In this document: positions 1 through 8,131 of the stretch, in pieces
Layout: each line of letters starts with the position of its first letter
How positions within the stretch are numbered: position 1 is the stretch's first letter
Assembly (NCBI GenBank): GCA_031411235.1
Contig: JANOAR010000317.1
Coordinates: 1 to 16,191 of the forward strand
Direction of reading: 5' to 3'
DNA length: 16,191 bases
DNA from: JANOAR01 sp031411235
Lineage (GTDB): Bacteria; Verrucomicrobiota; Verrucomicrobiia; Verrucomicrobiales; Verrucomicrobiaceae
The notes under the pieces: model-generated
The model's input: only the letters and a program-made list of their open reading frames with translations
Databases searched by the model: none
Told to the model about the DNA's origin: nothing
Position numbers and translations under genes: made by a program

Positions 1-2417
1 GGCATCAGGCAGAGCGACCAGAGCAAATCTTGGATGCCTTGCTGGGTGAGTGGGTCGCCGAGTGTTGCTTTGATCGACGCAAGTTCGCTAGCGCTAGGCT
101 CACGAGCGAGCGCATGACGGTAGAGTTGCAAAACGAGTGCCTGACTGCTCTGGGCATCGGGCACGGTGTAATTCTTCGCGCCTTTGGCCAGGGCATCGGC
201 TAAGGGCTGGCCGTTGGCGAGGTCGATGGCTTCTAGCGTCGTTAGGTCGTTGGGGCGGGTGGAGACGATTTGATCGCGGTTGGGGCGGCCCAGCGTGCGC
301 ATGAGGAAGTCGCTCTTCACCAGCGCAGCTCGCACCATGAGCTGCGATGTGATCGTGCTGCGGGCGAGCAAGGCGGGGGCTTGGGCTTGAATCGTGGCTG
401 CCCACACGGGCAGGGCTTTCACCACGGTTGCGGGTTTCCAGTCGTCCTTTGCTGCGGCAGCACCGAGGCGGCCCTCCTTCATTGTGGGTACGCTGGCGCT
501 CCATTGCCAGGTGGCATCGCTGGCGATGACTTCATCCTTGTCGCCAGCGAGCTTGAGTCGTGCTTCAAAGTAGAGGCCAGCAGCGTTGGGGCCTTTGCCT
601 GCGTTTTTTGCGATGACGGTGATGGTGTTCGCGCCTTCTTTTAAAACATTGTGCAGCACCACGGACTCGAGGGTCTGCCAGTTGGTGTCCTTGCCGACCT
701 GCTTGTTGTTGATGAAGAGGGTGTATTCATTGTCGCAAGTGATGACGGCTCCGGCGCGGATGATGGGGGCGGTAATTTTGACGACTTTGCGCAAAACTAT
801 CGTTTCGTCCGAGGGCGGTATGGCTGGGCCTGCGGCGCTGTCGCCCCATATCCACTGGGCCTGCGGCTTGATCTGCTTTGCGGCTTCGGCATCGACTTTG
901 CCGCGCAGCACAGGGGCATCCATTTTCACAGGAGAGGCACCGGTGAGCGTCCAGACGGCATCGACAAACTGCTCGGCGCTGAGTCGCTTGGCACGCGGCC
1001 CGGCATAGATGTAGCCGTGGTCGTCGGTGTCCTTGGCCATGACCTGCGCTTTCGATTGATAAGCCTGCGAGGTGACGATGTGGGCCATGACCTTGCGCAA
1101 GTCGTAGCCGCTCTCGACGAGGTCGCTCGCGAGGTAGTCCAGCAGGTCGCTGCTCCAGGGCTCGGTCTGCATGGCATCGACGGGATGCACGATGCCGCGC
1201 CCCATAAGGCGATGCCAGAGGCGATTGACGATGGTGCGGGTGAAGCGGCCATTTTGCGGATGCGTCATCAGCGCGGCGAGTTGCTTCAGCCGCTCGGCGG
1301 GCGCGGCCTTGGCATCGACTTGGCCGATCTCGGGGAAAAGCCATGACGCGGCGGCGAGCTTGCCGGTGGGCTTGTCGCAGCGTGCGATGTCGAGCGGACG
1401 CGTGGAATAGATCGCGGCGAGGCCATAGGCTTCGTCGAGTTTCCAGCGGTCGATGAAGCTGTCGTGGCAGGAGGCGCACTTCATGTTGATGCCGAGGAAG
1501 CTTTGCGAGACGCTTTGCGCGAACTGGATCTCCACGGTCTGCCCGGCGCTGACCTCGCCGCGCCATTTAATGCCATCAATAAAGCCACGGCTGTCGTCGC
1601 TCGGTGGCGCGATGAGTTCGCGGGTGAACTGATCAAATGGTTTGTTCTCCACCAGCGACTCGTAGAGCCACTTGCTGATTTGTTTGCGCCCGCCGGTGAT
1701 GAAGCCCGTGCCTGCGTAGTCGTTGCGCAGCAGGTCATTCCAAAAGGTCAGCCAGTGCTCGGCATAGGCGACATCGTTGTGCAGCAGGGAGTCGATCAAA
1801 CTCTCGCGTTTGCTGGGCGCGGTGTTGGCGACAAACTTGGTCAGCATCTCGGGATCAGGCAGCAGCCCGATGAGGTCGAGAGTCACGCGGCGCAGGAAGG
1901 CAGCATCATCCAGCGGCAATGGGCGCGGTTGTTTGTGCTGCGCGAGGTAGCTGTCGATGATGCGATCCACCGGATGTATGCGGCCATCCACAGCCGATGG
2001 CAGTGTTGGATGGCGAGGCGCGAGCGGTGGCTCATACGCTGGCTTTTTGAAGGTGAAGCCAGCTTCCCATACGAGCCCTTCGTCGATCCATTGCTTTAAC
2101 AATGCCACCTGCGCGGCGGGCACGCGTTTGCCCTTCGGCGGCATTTGGTCATCGGGATCGGTCGAGGTGATGGCTTCGACGAGCGCGCTCCTGGCGCTCT
2201 GCCCCACCGTGACCACTGCGCCATTTTCACCGCCCTCCAGCAAGGCCTTGCGGTCATTCATCGACAACCCGCCCTTCTTCTTATCGCCCGCATGGCACTC
2301 CGCGCAGTGCTCGCGCAGGATGGGGACGATTTGATGCGAGAAGTCGATGGGGACTGCCCTGCCAGAGCAGGCTGTGAGCAGGAGGATGGTGAGGGTGAAG
2401 GTGGAGCGGAGATGCAT
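1..2417 (-). CDS. PSCyt1-DUF1549-DUF1553 cytochrome-type lipoprotein (3' end cut by window edge)
   Basis: I translated this frame by hand: it is open for about 805 codons from ATG 2417 to base 1, and its last residues look like the usual DUF1553 terminus, so only a few residues should be missing. The N-terminus is a lipoprotein signal with lipobox L-T-A-C (Cys17). A planctomycete cytochrome c domain follows (residues about 28-100) with C38-A-E-C41-H42 and a possible axial Met92 in DDQMPPKGKR. DUF1549 spans about 115-325 and ends with a second C314-A-S-C317-H318. DUF1553 begins near 385 (NGRFTRTIVNRLWHRLMGRG). It is interrupted at about 520-660 by a beta-rich insert (EYTLFINNKQ, 564-573) resembling a carbohydrate-binding jelly roll, and resumes near 700. 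These families are typical of Planctomycetes and Verrucomicrobia; a redox role at the envelope or in polysaccharide metabolism is inferred, not proven. The gene lies 60 bp downstream of the wecG-like gene, on the same strand. Confidence 0.93.
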   Translation of the reverse strand, partial: MHLRSTFTLTILLLTACSGRAVPIDFSHQIVPILREHCAECHAGDKKKGGLSMNDRKALLEGGENGAVVTVGQSARSALVEAITSTDPDDQMPPKGKRVPAAQVALLKQWIDEGLVWEAGFTFKKPAYEPPLAPRHPTLPSAVDGRIHPVDRIIDSYLAQHKQPRPLPLDDAAFLRRVTLDLIGLLPDPEMLTKFVANTAPSKRESLIDSLLHNDVAYAEHWLTFWNDLLRNDYAGTGFITGGRKQISKWLYESLVENKPFDQFTRELIAPPSDDSRGFIDGIKWRGEVSAGQTVEIQFAQSVSQSFLGINMKCASCHDSFIDRWKLDEAYGLAAIYSTRPLDIARCDKPTGKLAAASWLFPEIGQVDAKAAPAERLKQLAALMTHPQNGRFTRTIVNRLWHRLMGRGIVHPVDAMQTEPWSSDLLDYLASDLVESGYDLRKVMAHIVTSQAYQSKAQVMAKDTDDHGYIYAGPRAKRLSAEQFVDAVWTLTGASPVKMDAPVLRGKVDAEAAKQIKPQAQWIWGDSAAGPAIPPSDETIVLRKVVKITAPIIRAGAVITCDNEYTLFINNKQVGKDTNWQTLESVVLHNVLKEGANTITVIAKNAGKGPNAAGLYFEARLKLAGDKDEVIASDATWQWSASVPTMKEGRLGAAAAKDDWKPATVVKALPVWAATIQAQAPALLARSTITSQLMVRAALVKSDFLMRTLGRPNRDQIVSTRPNDLTTLEAIDLANGQPLADALAKGAKNYTVPDAQSSQALVLQLYRHALAREPSASELASIKATLGDPLTQQGIQDLLWSLCLM

Positions 2418-2477
2418 GAAACGTGTCTCTCCCACTATCGCTGTGCCCCTAGCCAATATTGCGGCGAACAGCCTCTA

Positions 2478-3275
2478 TTACCCGCCGCTGGCCTTGCTTG
2501 GATCGCGGTCCGAGCGTGCAACCATCCTGCTTCTGAGCGCCTGCCAAGCCACGCGGCCCAAGAAAACTGGGCCACCTAGCAGGTAGCGCTTCCATAGTCG
2601 TCGTGGCTCTAGGGACATGCGGAACAGCCATTCGATTTTTAAATTTTGCATCCACGTTGGGGCTCTTGGGAAGACACCAGCGGAGAAGTCGAGGAAGGCA
2701 CCGACGCCGATGCCGAGTCGGGCTCCTGTGCTGATGAGATGCTGCGCGAGCCATTTTTCCTGCTTGGGATTGCCCATGCCGACGATGAGTAAATCGGTGC
2801 GCACGGCGCGAATCTGCTCGATGACTTGGGGCAGATCATCAGGTGGGAAAAAGCCGTCTTGAGTGCCTGCAATGGTGAGCCCTGGAACCTGCTCTAAAAA
2901 TTGAGCAGCGGCCTTCTCGGCGACGCCTGGGGCGGCTCCCAGCAGATAGACTCGCCAGTGCTGAGCGGCGGCGAGGTGCAGGATCATGGGCGTTACGTCA
3001 GTGCCATTTAAGTTGGCAAGGAAGTGCTTGGGCCCCTGTATCCGTGCGGCCAGCGATAGGCCGATGCCGTCATTGAGGACGATGGCGGCCTGTTGCAAAA
3101 TGGCCTTCAATTCTGGGTCACGCGCGGAGAGTTCCATTGTGTGCGCATTGACGTAGATGACCAGTGCTGGGGCTGCCGACTCGGCGAGGTATTGGATCTC
3201 GTCGATAGCTTGGCCAACGGTCGCACGGACGATGGGCACACCGAGAATGTCGATGGTGGGGAGGCGGTGTTTCAT
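2478..3275 (-). CDS. WecG/TagA/CpsF-family glycosyltransferase (GT26)
   Basis: 265 aa, close to the family's usual length. In this family the enzyme transfers a sugar (for example N-acetylmannosamine or its uronic acid) onto an undecaprenyl-linked acceptor at the inner face of the membrane. Visible family motifs are VNAHTM (42-47), NDGIGL (68-73, with D69 at the position of the proposed catalytic Asp), NGTD (90-93), G168-N-P-K-Q-E, and the C-terminal RAPTW (204-208), EWLFR (215-219), EPRR (223-226) and RY (230-231), so the membrane-docking tail is intact. I chose ATG 3275 because it overlaps the upstream glycosyltransferase stop as ATGA, implying translational coupling. A longer reading to 3401 would overlap that gene by 130 bases and add non-family sequence. 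The exact sugar cannot be read from the sequence. Last gene of the polysaccharide operon. Confidence 0.93.
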   Translation of the reverse strand: MKHRLPTIDILGVPIVRATVGQAIDEIQYLAESAAPALVIYVNAHTMELSARDPELKAILQQAAIVLNDGIGLSLAARIQGPKHFLANLNGTDVTPMILHLAAAQHWRVYLLGAAPGVAEKAAAQFLEQVPGLTIAGTQDGFFPPDDLPQVIEQIRAVRTDLLIVGMGNPKQEKWLAQHLISTGARLGIGVGAFLDFSAGVFPRAPTWMQNLKIEWLFRMSLEPRRLWKRYLLGGPVFLGRVAWQALRSRMVARSDRDPSKASGG

Positions 3276-4198
3276 GGCGTCTTCAATCGTGGCAGGAGAG
3301 GGGAGGCTAGCACCGCCGCGAGCGTGACGAAGCTCGTGATCGGCTCGTAGAGAAACATGCGCCAATCGGTCTTCATCGCCTGGAGCATGTAGCCTCGGCA
3401 TGCGGAGTATTGGCGCATAGAGAAGGCGCGTCGGGCATAACTCCGAAGCTGAAAAGCTTCAGAAAGTTTGGCGAATTTCTTGGCGATGTCGGGCGCGTAT
3501 TGATACGACTTCTGATAGGTGTCGCAGCACGCGGCATAGTGCTTGTCGAGCTTGTCCGAGAGGCTCCCAGGAGTGACGCGATAGAAGGTGAGAGCTTCGG
3601 GAATACCTTCGAGCTTCCACTGCCTCGGCGGGGTGAAACAGATGCGCAGCCAGCAGTCCACATCATTGTTGCGTGGCTTGTTTTCATCGAAGCGATGGTC
3701 GTTAAAAATTTCACTGCGGAACACGGGCGTCGAGCCATTGGTGATGGGGTTGCGACAGTAGAGGTAGTAGTCGCTGAGGTTGTGTGTCTTGGGGAATCGG
3801 CAGTGCAGATGCTTGCCGTCCAAGCTGACAAACTGCGTGGCGGAGAAGCTCACGCCCACGCTAGGATCAGCCTCCAGATGAGCGACGTGTTTTTCGATTT
3901 TCGTGGGCAGCCACCAGTCATCGCCATCGACGAGGGCGATGTATTTCCCATGCGTGTGATCGAGCCCCAGATTGCGCGCGGCTGAGGCTCCTTTGTTGGG
4001 TTGCTCCAGTAGCTTTACTCGTGGATCGCGGGCTGCAAATTCATGCGCAACGCGTGCCGTGCCATCCTTGGAGCCATCATCAACAACGAGGATTTCGAGG
4101 TTGCGATACGTCTGCGCGATGACGGATTCCAGCGTCTCAGCCAGATACGGTTCCATGTTATAACAGGGGATGATGACGGTGACGAGCGGTGTATCCAT
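3272..4198 (-). CDS. Family 2 glycosyltransferase (GT-A fold)
   Basis: 308 aa. It begins with a GT2 nucleotide-sugar binding domain: VTVIIPCYN (6-14), VVDDGS (38-43), the GASAARN segment (70-76) and the metal/UDP-binding D-G-D-D at 91-94 followed by WW. NNDVDCWLRI (177-186) occupies the position of the catalytic or acceptor-side motif. The last 100 residues are helical, with a hydrophobic stretch near 285-303 that could associate with the membrane. It should add a sugar to a lipid-linked repeat unit in the cytoplasm; donor and linkage are not predictable. It starts at ATG 4198, 21 bp after the upstream gene ends, without a clear ribosome binding site, and overlaps the downstream gene by four bases (ATGA). 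Confidence 0.94.
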   Translation of the reverse strand: MDTPLVTVIIPCYNMEPYLAETLESVIAQTYRNLEILVVDDGSKDGTARVAHEFAARDPRVKLLEQPNKGASAARNLGLDHTHGKYIALVDGDDWWLPTKIEKHVAHLEADPSVGVSFSATQFVSLDGKHLHCRFPKTHNLSDYYLYCRNPITNGSTPVFRSEIFNDHRFDENKPRNNDVDCWLRICFTPPRQWKLEGIPEALTFYRVTPGSLSDKLDKHYAACCDTYQKSYQYAPDIAKKFAKLSEAFQLRSYARRAFSMRQYSACRGYMLQAMKTDWRMFLYEPITSFVTLAAVLASPLLPRLKTP

Positions 4199-4219
4199 GA
4201 GGCTGAGAATGGGTGGGGT

Positions 4220-5491
4220 TTAAGCGAGCGAATGTCCTTGGTGGGGTATGGCTCGGTGGCGCAGGATTTGGCTGATCGACAGACCGATGAGTAGGGCGCT
4301 GAACCCCGCAAAAACGAGCCTCACGCTGCGATAGCGATCCTCGGGTGCTTCGGTCGCTTCGGCGGGCGAGACCAAGGTTAGCGCGGGTTGGTTGAGCTGT
4401 TTATAGGTGAGGATTTCAGTGCGGCGCATGTCGATTTGTTTGAGCTGGGAGCGGATGGATTCGCTGCGCAAAATGAGGGCGGTGTACTCGGGGGAGAGGA
4501 TGGCACCGCGCACGGCGGTGAGGCTGTCTTCGCGCGCTTTCAGGCGTTGCAGAATGTTCTGCGCCGACTGATCGAGCGCATCAATATGGGAGCGAAGCTG
4601 CACGATGGCTCCTTCGAGGTAATGCTTCAGGCTGGCCTCCAGCGATTGCAGTTCGGAGATCATTTGTTTCGAGGCATCGCTGCTAAGCCCTTGTGTGGCC
4701 TGCACTCGCGCCCACTCGGCCTGCTTGGCGGTAATGCTGGAGCGCAGGGTTACGTAGCCCACGTTGGAGGCGAAGTAATCCTCCTCCACTTCCTTTTGCG
4801 TGAGGTCGTCGAGGTTTTGAATCAGAGTGGCGGTGCCCTTGCTTTCCAGGCCTTCCAGCCGACGCAGCGACTCCGCCATCTTCAATCGCTGCGTGGTGAT
4901 GCCCATCAGCGTGTCCTCGATTTTCGTCGAGTAAGTGGAGTATTCGATGGGGCGATGCACATCGAATTTGCTTAACTTATCCGCGATCCCAGGACTCTCT
5001 TTTGCCAACTCATCTGCTGCGGCGGCGAGCACGGCGAGGAGTTGATCGGCGAGCCTCACACGCTCCTCGCGACGCGTCTCATTTTGCGCGGTGATGACGG
5101 CTTCCACCAGGGCTCTAGCCTTCTCTGGCGTGTTGCCACGCGTCATCACTTCGATGACGGTGCTGCCAGGCACGAGGTGCGCCATCACGGCATCGCCAGC
5201 CTCCTCCATGGCCTGTTCATCGTCTGGCCATTGCAGATTTTTCAGCGCACGACGCAGCGAGCCCGTGCTGTTCATCCGTGCCACCATTTCCTGCGGTAAC
5301 ATGCGATTGCCATACGCGAAGTCCACGCGCGTGAAGCTGGCGAGCCCTGTCGGCGAGACATCGAGCGTGCTGATCTCGGCGCGAGCGCGAGCGAAGTAAG
5401 CCTTGGGCGCGAAGCAAATCGCCAACATGCCGCTGGCCATCAAGGCCGCAGCACTGCCCCATGCGATGATGCCTGAACTAGGTGAGCGCAT
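4220..5491 (-). CDS. Polysaccharide co-polymerase (Wzz/GumC-like chain-length protein), second copy
   Basis: 423 aa from ATG 5491. A TM helix at about 8-28 and another at about 385-410 enclose a long periplasmic region rich in coiled coil, the layout of polysaccharide co-polymerases that set chain length and couple to the Wzy polymerase. A typical Wzz-like segment occurs early (VIEVMTRGNTPEKARALVEA). A proline/alanine-rich stretch before the second TM (SPAEATEAPEDRY) resembles the family's TM2-proximal motif. There is no Walker A or tyrosine-rich tail, so no BY-kinase is fused. The start overlaps the end of the upstream gene by 14 bases; a TTG two codons earlier (5497) is possible but less likely. 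It is divergent in sequence from the adjacent co-polymerase, so the two may form mixed oligomers or act on different steps. Confidence 0.85.
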   Translation of the reverse strand: MRSPSSGIIAWGSAAALMASGMLAICFAPKAYFARARAEISTLDVSPTGLASFTRVDFAYGNRMLPQEMVARMNSTGSLRRALKNLQWPDDEQAMEEAGDAVMAHLVPGSTVIEVMTRGNTPEKARALVEAVITAQNETRREERVRLADQLLAVLAAAADELAKESPGIADKLSKFDVHRPIEYSTYSTKIEDTLMGITTQRLKMAESLRRLEGLESKGTATLIQNLDDLTQKEVEEDYFASNVGYVTLRSSITAKQAEWARVQATQGLSSDASKQMISELQSLEASLKHYLEGAIVQLRSHIDALDQSAQNILQRLKAREDSLTAVRGAILSPEYTALILRSESIRSQLKQIDMRRTEILTYKQLNQPALTLVSPAEATEAPEDRYRSVRLVFAGFSALLIGLSISQILRHRAIPHQGHSLA

Positions 5492-6749
5492 GGGCAACTT
5501 TGGCTTGGAGTTGTGAAACTAGACCTGCCCGCAGCACGCAGTGGCACAAGCCAATGAAGCCGCCTGCGAACAAGCCGATGGCCAGAGCCGTGGCCAGCTT
5601 CATCAGCGATGGGCCATCGGGAACCTTGGGCTGGGCGAAGAGATGCAGCGTGCTGGACTTCGCATTGGCATAGACTTTCAGCTCCGTCTGCCGCGTGGAG
5701 AGCTGGGTGTAGGAGTTGCGCAATGCCTCGCGCTGCGAGAGCAGGTCGGCGTAGGCGGGGTCTAGCGAGATGTCAGTTTTCATCGCCTGCGCTTCCGTGG
5801 CCGCGATCTTGTCTTGGAATATTTTAATCGCTTGGGCGTTGTCCTTGAGCCGCGTGTTCAGCCGCTCGCGCTGCATCGTCAGCAATTCAGAGACGCTCTT
5901 TTTTGTTGAAGTCACCTCCGCCTGTACGGCCTGAGTCTTGGGGTTTTCTAGGCCGTAGCGACTCTTCAGCGAGGCCAGTTCGGCATCCTGGTCGAGCAGC
6001 TTTTTGCGTGCCTCGGCGAGGGTGTAGTTCTTCTCCAAGTCTTCAAACTCGAAGCCCGAGGGCAGTGTGCCTTTGGTGGTGAAGGCGGTGATCAGCTCCG
6101 TCGTTTGTTGCAGGCGGTTTTTTAGCGAAGCCTGCTCCACGAGATAGGTCGCGAGTCGCTGCTCACAGTCCGCGATGGTGAGTGCCACGGTCTGCTGGCG
6201 CTCGGCTTCGTTGCTGAGGGTGACGCCCTTGGCCAAGTTGAAATCACGTATCTTGCCATTCACTTCATCGAGCTGCTTTTGCACCTCGGTGAGCCTGGTT
6301 TGCACAGCGGTCAGGGCCGAGCGTGCCATTAGCTCGCGCTTCTCGGTATCGACTTCGATCGCTTTGGCAATGAGCGCCGTGGCCAGGGCTTCAGCGCGTT
6401 CAGGTGAGTCGGCAGAGACTTTGAGCGCGATCACGGGCGAGTCGTCGCGAGACTTCACACTCATGTTATCGCGCACCTGTTTCGCAGAAATGCCACCGAC
6501 GAGTTTGGCTGCCTCTTCACGCACTCGGGCGGTGTCAAAGAGTTGGCTCACCAACTCACGATCCACGCTGCCCATCAGCGTGGTGCGCGTGAATTTCGCC
6601 AAGCCTTCGGACGAGAGCATTTCGCTATTCAGCGCCACCTCCCCCTCACTTATATATTTGTTGGGCATCTTGTAGTAGCCCGCGAGGCCACCCGCGAATC
6701 CAAGGGTGAGCCATAGCAGCATGATGAGCACGAGTCTTTTCCAATTCAT
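5478..6749 (-). CDS. Polysaccharide co-polymerase (GumC/Wzz-like), first copy
   Basis: 423 aa. TM1 at about 5-25, then a periplasmic domain with a beta-rich start (YISEGEVALNSEM, 32-44), long helices predicted as coiled coil (about 140-215 and 240-350), a GumC-like SRYGLENPK motif (263-271), a DPAYADLLSQREAL segment (330-343), a proline-rich pre-TM motif (P374, P377, P380) and TM2 at about 382-406. This is the architecture of PCP-2a proteins of exopolysaccharide export, but without the cytoplasmic tyrosine kinase. It should control chain length or link the polymerase to the export channel. The start ATG 6749 overlaps the stop of the polymerase-like gene as ATGA, so it is probably translationally coupled. 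No outer-membrane Wza-type channel or separate kinase gene is visible in the window. Confidence 0.88.
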   Translation of the reverse strand: MNWKRLVLIMLLWLTLGFAGGLAGYYKMPNKYISEGEVALNSEMLSSEGLAKFTRTTLMGSVDRELVSQLFDTARVREEAAKLVGGISAKQVRDNMSVKSRDDSPVIALKVSADSPERAEALATALIAKAIEVDTEKRELMARSALTAVQTRLTEVQKQLDEVNGKIRDFNLAKGVTLSNEAERQQTVALTIADCEQRLATYLVEQASLKNRLQQTTELITAFTTKGTLPSGFEFEDLEKNYTLAEARKKLLDQDAELASLKSRYGLENPKTQAVQAEVTSTKKSVSELLTMQRERLNTRLKDNAQAIKIFQDKIAATEAQAMKTDISLDPAYADLLSQREALRNSYTQLSTRQTELKVYANAKSSTLHLFAQPKVPDGPSLMKLATALAIGLFAGGFIGLCHCVLRAGLVSQLQAKVAHALT

Positions 6750-7990
6750 AACACGGGAGTAGGGGAGTGGGGTTGTCTGGCTGGATCACGAAACGCTACC
6801 GCTCCGATGAAAACAAAGATGGGCCAGAAATACATGAACAAGTCTTTGAGCGACTGGGAGTAGGAGTAAAACAGCAGCGCGGTGGCGATGCAGGTGACGC
6901 CTCGATAGAGCGCTGCACTGCCGCCGCTGAAGCCGTACATCCAGGTGTAAAAAATAGGCAGCAGCGTGAGACAGAGCCCCACGGCCCCACGCAAAAAGAG
7001 CATCGCCCCCAGTGAATCAAGATCGCCGATGTACACTTTGTTCACGATCTTCCCACCGGGCACCGTTTCGCCTGCGCCGAATATTTGGTGGTCACCGTAA
7101 CGCCATTCATTGAACGCGATGGCCCCCAAGTTCAGACGATCCTGCGAGGAGTTCAGCCGCGCGGAATGCACCAGTGTGGAGGCCTTTTCGCGATAGTGCA
7201 GCAGGGGCCCCGCGAACACTGCCGTCATAAAAACGACTGAGCCAACGGCCAGAAAAAAGTACCTGCGCCCCAGGCCAAGCGTCACATAAAGCGCAAGGCA
7301 AGTCGAGACCGCGACCAATCCCATGCGCGAGTGCGTGCAGACGAGCAGCAGCAACCAGCCGGCGAACCCCGCCCATTTCAGCAGCGAGTTTCGGCCCACC
7401 AAGGTCAGCATGGCAAACATGATGGACGTCGCCCCGGCAAAAGGCGTGTATGGCGCAAAGGCCACCAACCGCCACTCATGATCGAACTTGTAGTCCGGCG
7501 GTAAGAAATGGATTTGGAACAGGTCTTGATTCCCAAACAAGGAACTCGGCACCACGGACTTGTATTCAAACTGAACCACGCCCGCCACCGTCGCCAGCAG
7601 CGCGATGATGCAGTAGAGCAACGTCTGCACGCCCAGCAGCGTGGCTGCTGAACTGACCACCGCAGGCCGGATCAACCCGCCTACCAGTGGCAAAAACGCC
7701 GCCAGAGCATACGTCAAAAACCACCACGGCAGATGCTTCATGCCCACACCACGCAAGTACAGCGTGATGAACTCCTCCGCGAGAATGCCCACCGAGCAGA
7801 GGCACCAAACCACCGCCAGCGTGGGCGGGCGCAGGCCCGATTGCAGGTAAGAAAAAACAGCCAGCAAGATCAAAGGCCATGCCAGCAGCAACGGCGCAAG
7901 CGGCCCCAGGCCGAGGAAGTACAGCACATAGGGCGACAGGCTGGCCCAAAAGAAGAATCGTTCAATAAGGCTGTTCGGAGCTGTGATCAT
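6746..7990 (-). CDS. O-antigen ligase/polymerase-like membrane protein (Wzy_C family)
   Basis: 414 aa, about ten to twelve hydrophobic segments. The Wzy/WaaL-type signature lies in the second half: a TM followed by THSRMGLVA (219-227), a large extracytoplasmic loop containing QDRLNLGAIAFNEW (283-296) and the turn motif IFGAGE (303-308), then LGAMLFLRGAVG before the last TMs. The family either polymerises undecaprenyl-linked repeat units or ligates finished chains in the periplasm; two co-polymerases directly downstream favour a polymerase. I chose ATG 7990 because it begins right before the first TM and has AGGAAC upstream; a GTG at 8047 would add 19 residues that look like leader sequence. 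First gene of the operon, facing the exporter regulator across a 158-bp control region. Confidence 0.85.
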   Translation of the reverse strand: MITAPNSLIERFFFWASLSPYVLYFLGLGPLAPLLLAWPLILLAVFSYLQSGLRPPTLAVVWCLCSVGILAEEFITLYLRGVGMKHLPWWFLTYALAAFLPLVGGLIRPAVVSSAATLLGVQTLLYCIIALLATVAGVVQFEYKSVVPSSLFGNQDLFQIHFLPPDYKFDHEWRLVAFAPYTPFAGATSIMFAMLTLVGRNSLLKWAGFAGWLLLLVCTHSRMGLVAVSTCLALYVTLGLGRRYFFLAVGSVVFMTAVFAGPLLHYREKASTLVHSARLNSSQDRLNLGAIAFNEWRYGDHQIFGAGETVPGGKIVNKVYIGDLDSLGAMLFLRGAVGLCLTLLPIFYTWMYGFSGGSAALYRGVTCIATALLFYSYSQSLKDLFMYFWPIFVFIGAVAFRDPARQPHSPTPVL

Positions 7991-8019
7991 GTTCCTGAAA
8001 GCGCACGTGTGCTCAGAGT

Positions 8020-8025
8020 GATATA
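8020..8025 (-). promoter_or_regulatory. Candidate -10 element for the polysaccharide operon
   Basis: On the minus strand the region reads TATATC about 30 bases before the ATG at 7990, a reasonable -10 hexamer. I found no convincing -35 at 16-18 bases. Between it and the start lies a near-palindrome around CACGTG (about 8001-8012, 10 of 12 positions symmetric), which could be a regulator site or chance. Confidence 0.25.
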
Positions 8026-8076
8026 CCAAGGTTGGCCGATACCTCACGAAATTTGCTGGGCTGAAGCAAACTAAAT

Positions 8077-8103
8077 TTGATGAGTGGGTGAGTAGATTTT
8101 AAT
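8077..8103 (+). promoter_or_regulatory. Candidate promoter of the regulator/exporter operon
   Basis: TTGATG (8077-8082) and TTTAAT (8098-8103) match sigma-70 -35 and -10 elements, though the 15-bp spacing is short. Transcription would start near 8110, inside the inverted repeat at 8109-8131, so a repressor bound there would block initiation. The layout fits autorepression; the hexamers alone are weak evidence. Confidence 0.35.
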
Positions 8104-8108
8104 TGCAT

Positions 8109-8131
8109 GTGTAACAGTTGTGCTGTTACAC
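8109..8131. promoter_or_regulatory. Perfect inverted repeat, probable operator of the GntR/YtrA-type regulator
   Basis: GTGTAACAG (8109-8117) and CTGTTACAC (8123-8131) are exact reverse complements separated by 5 bp. Counted from its outer ends the site is TGTGTA-N13-TACACT (8108-8132). That is the half-site and 13-bp spacing I recall for Bacillus YtrA (AGTGTA-N13-TACACT), with one base different. It lies just before a YtrA-type gene and downstream of a candidate -10, so autorepression is the simplest reading. It also argues that the regulator starts at 8149 and not at the ATG at 8107, which would put the operator inside the coding sequence. Confidence 0.72.

Noticed and set aside
727..1566. 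Minus-strand open frame of 279 codons inside the DUF1549/DUF1553 gene
   Set aside because: It is out of frame with the continuous DUF1549/DUF1553 reading that carries CxxCH and NRLW motifs. Its product is rich in Arg, Ala and His, as expected of an off-frame shadow.
651..2099. Plus-strand open frames (651-1346 and 1464-2099) opposite the cytochrome-type gene
   Set aside because: Antisense shadows; no domain motifs, and the opposite strand has a clear multi-domain protein throughout.
3276..3401. N-terminal extension of the WecG/TagA-like protein to 3401
   Set aside because: It would overlap the upstream glycosyltransferase by 130 bases and add sequence unlike the family. The ATGA junction at 3275 fits the operon's pattern.
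7991..8047. GTG start at 8047 for the polymerase-like protein
   Set aside because: The added 19 residues are not membrane-like and would cover the candidate -10; ATG 7990 directly precedes the first TM.
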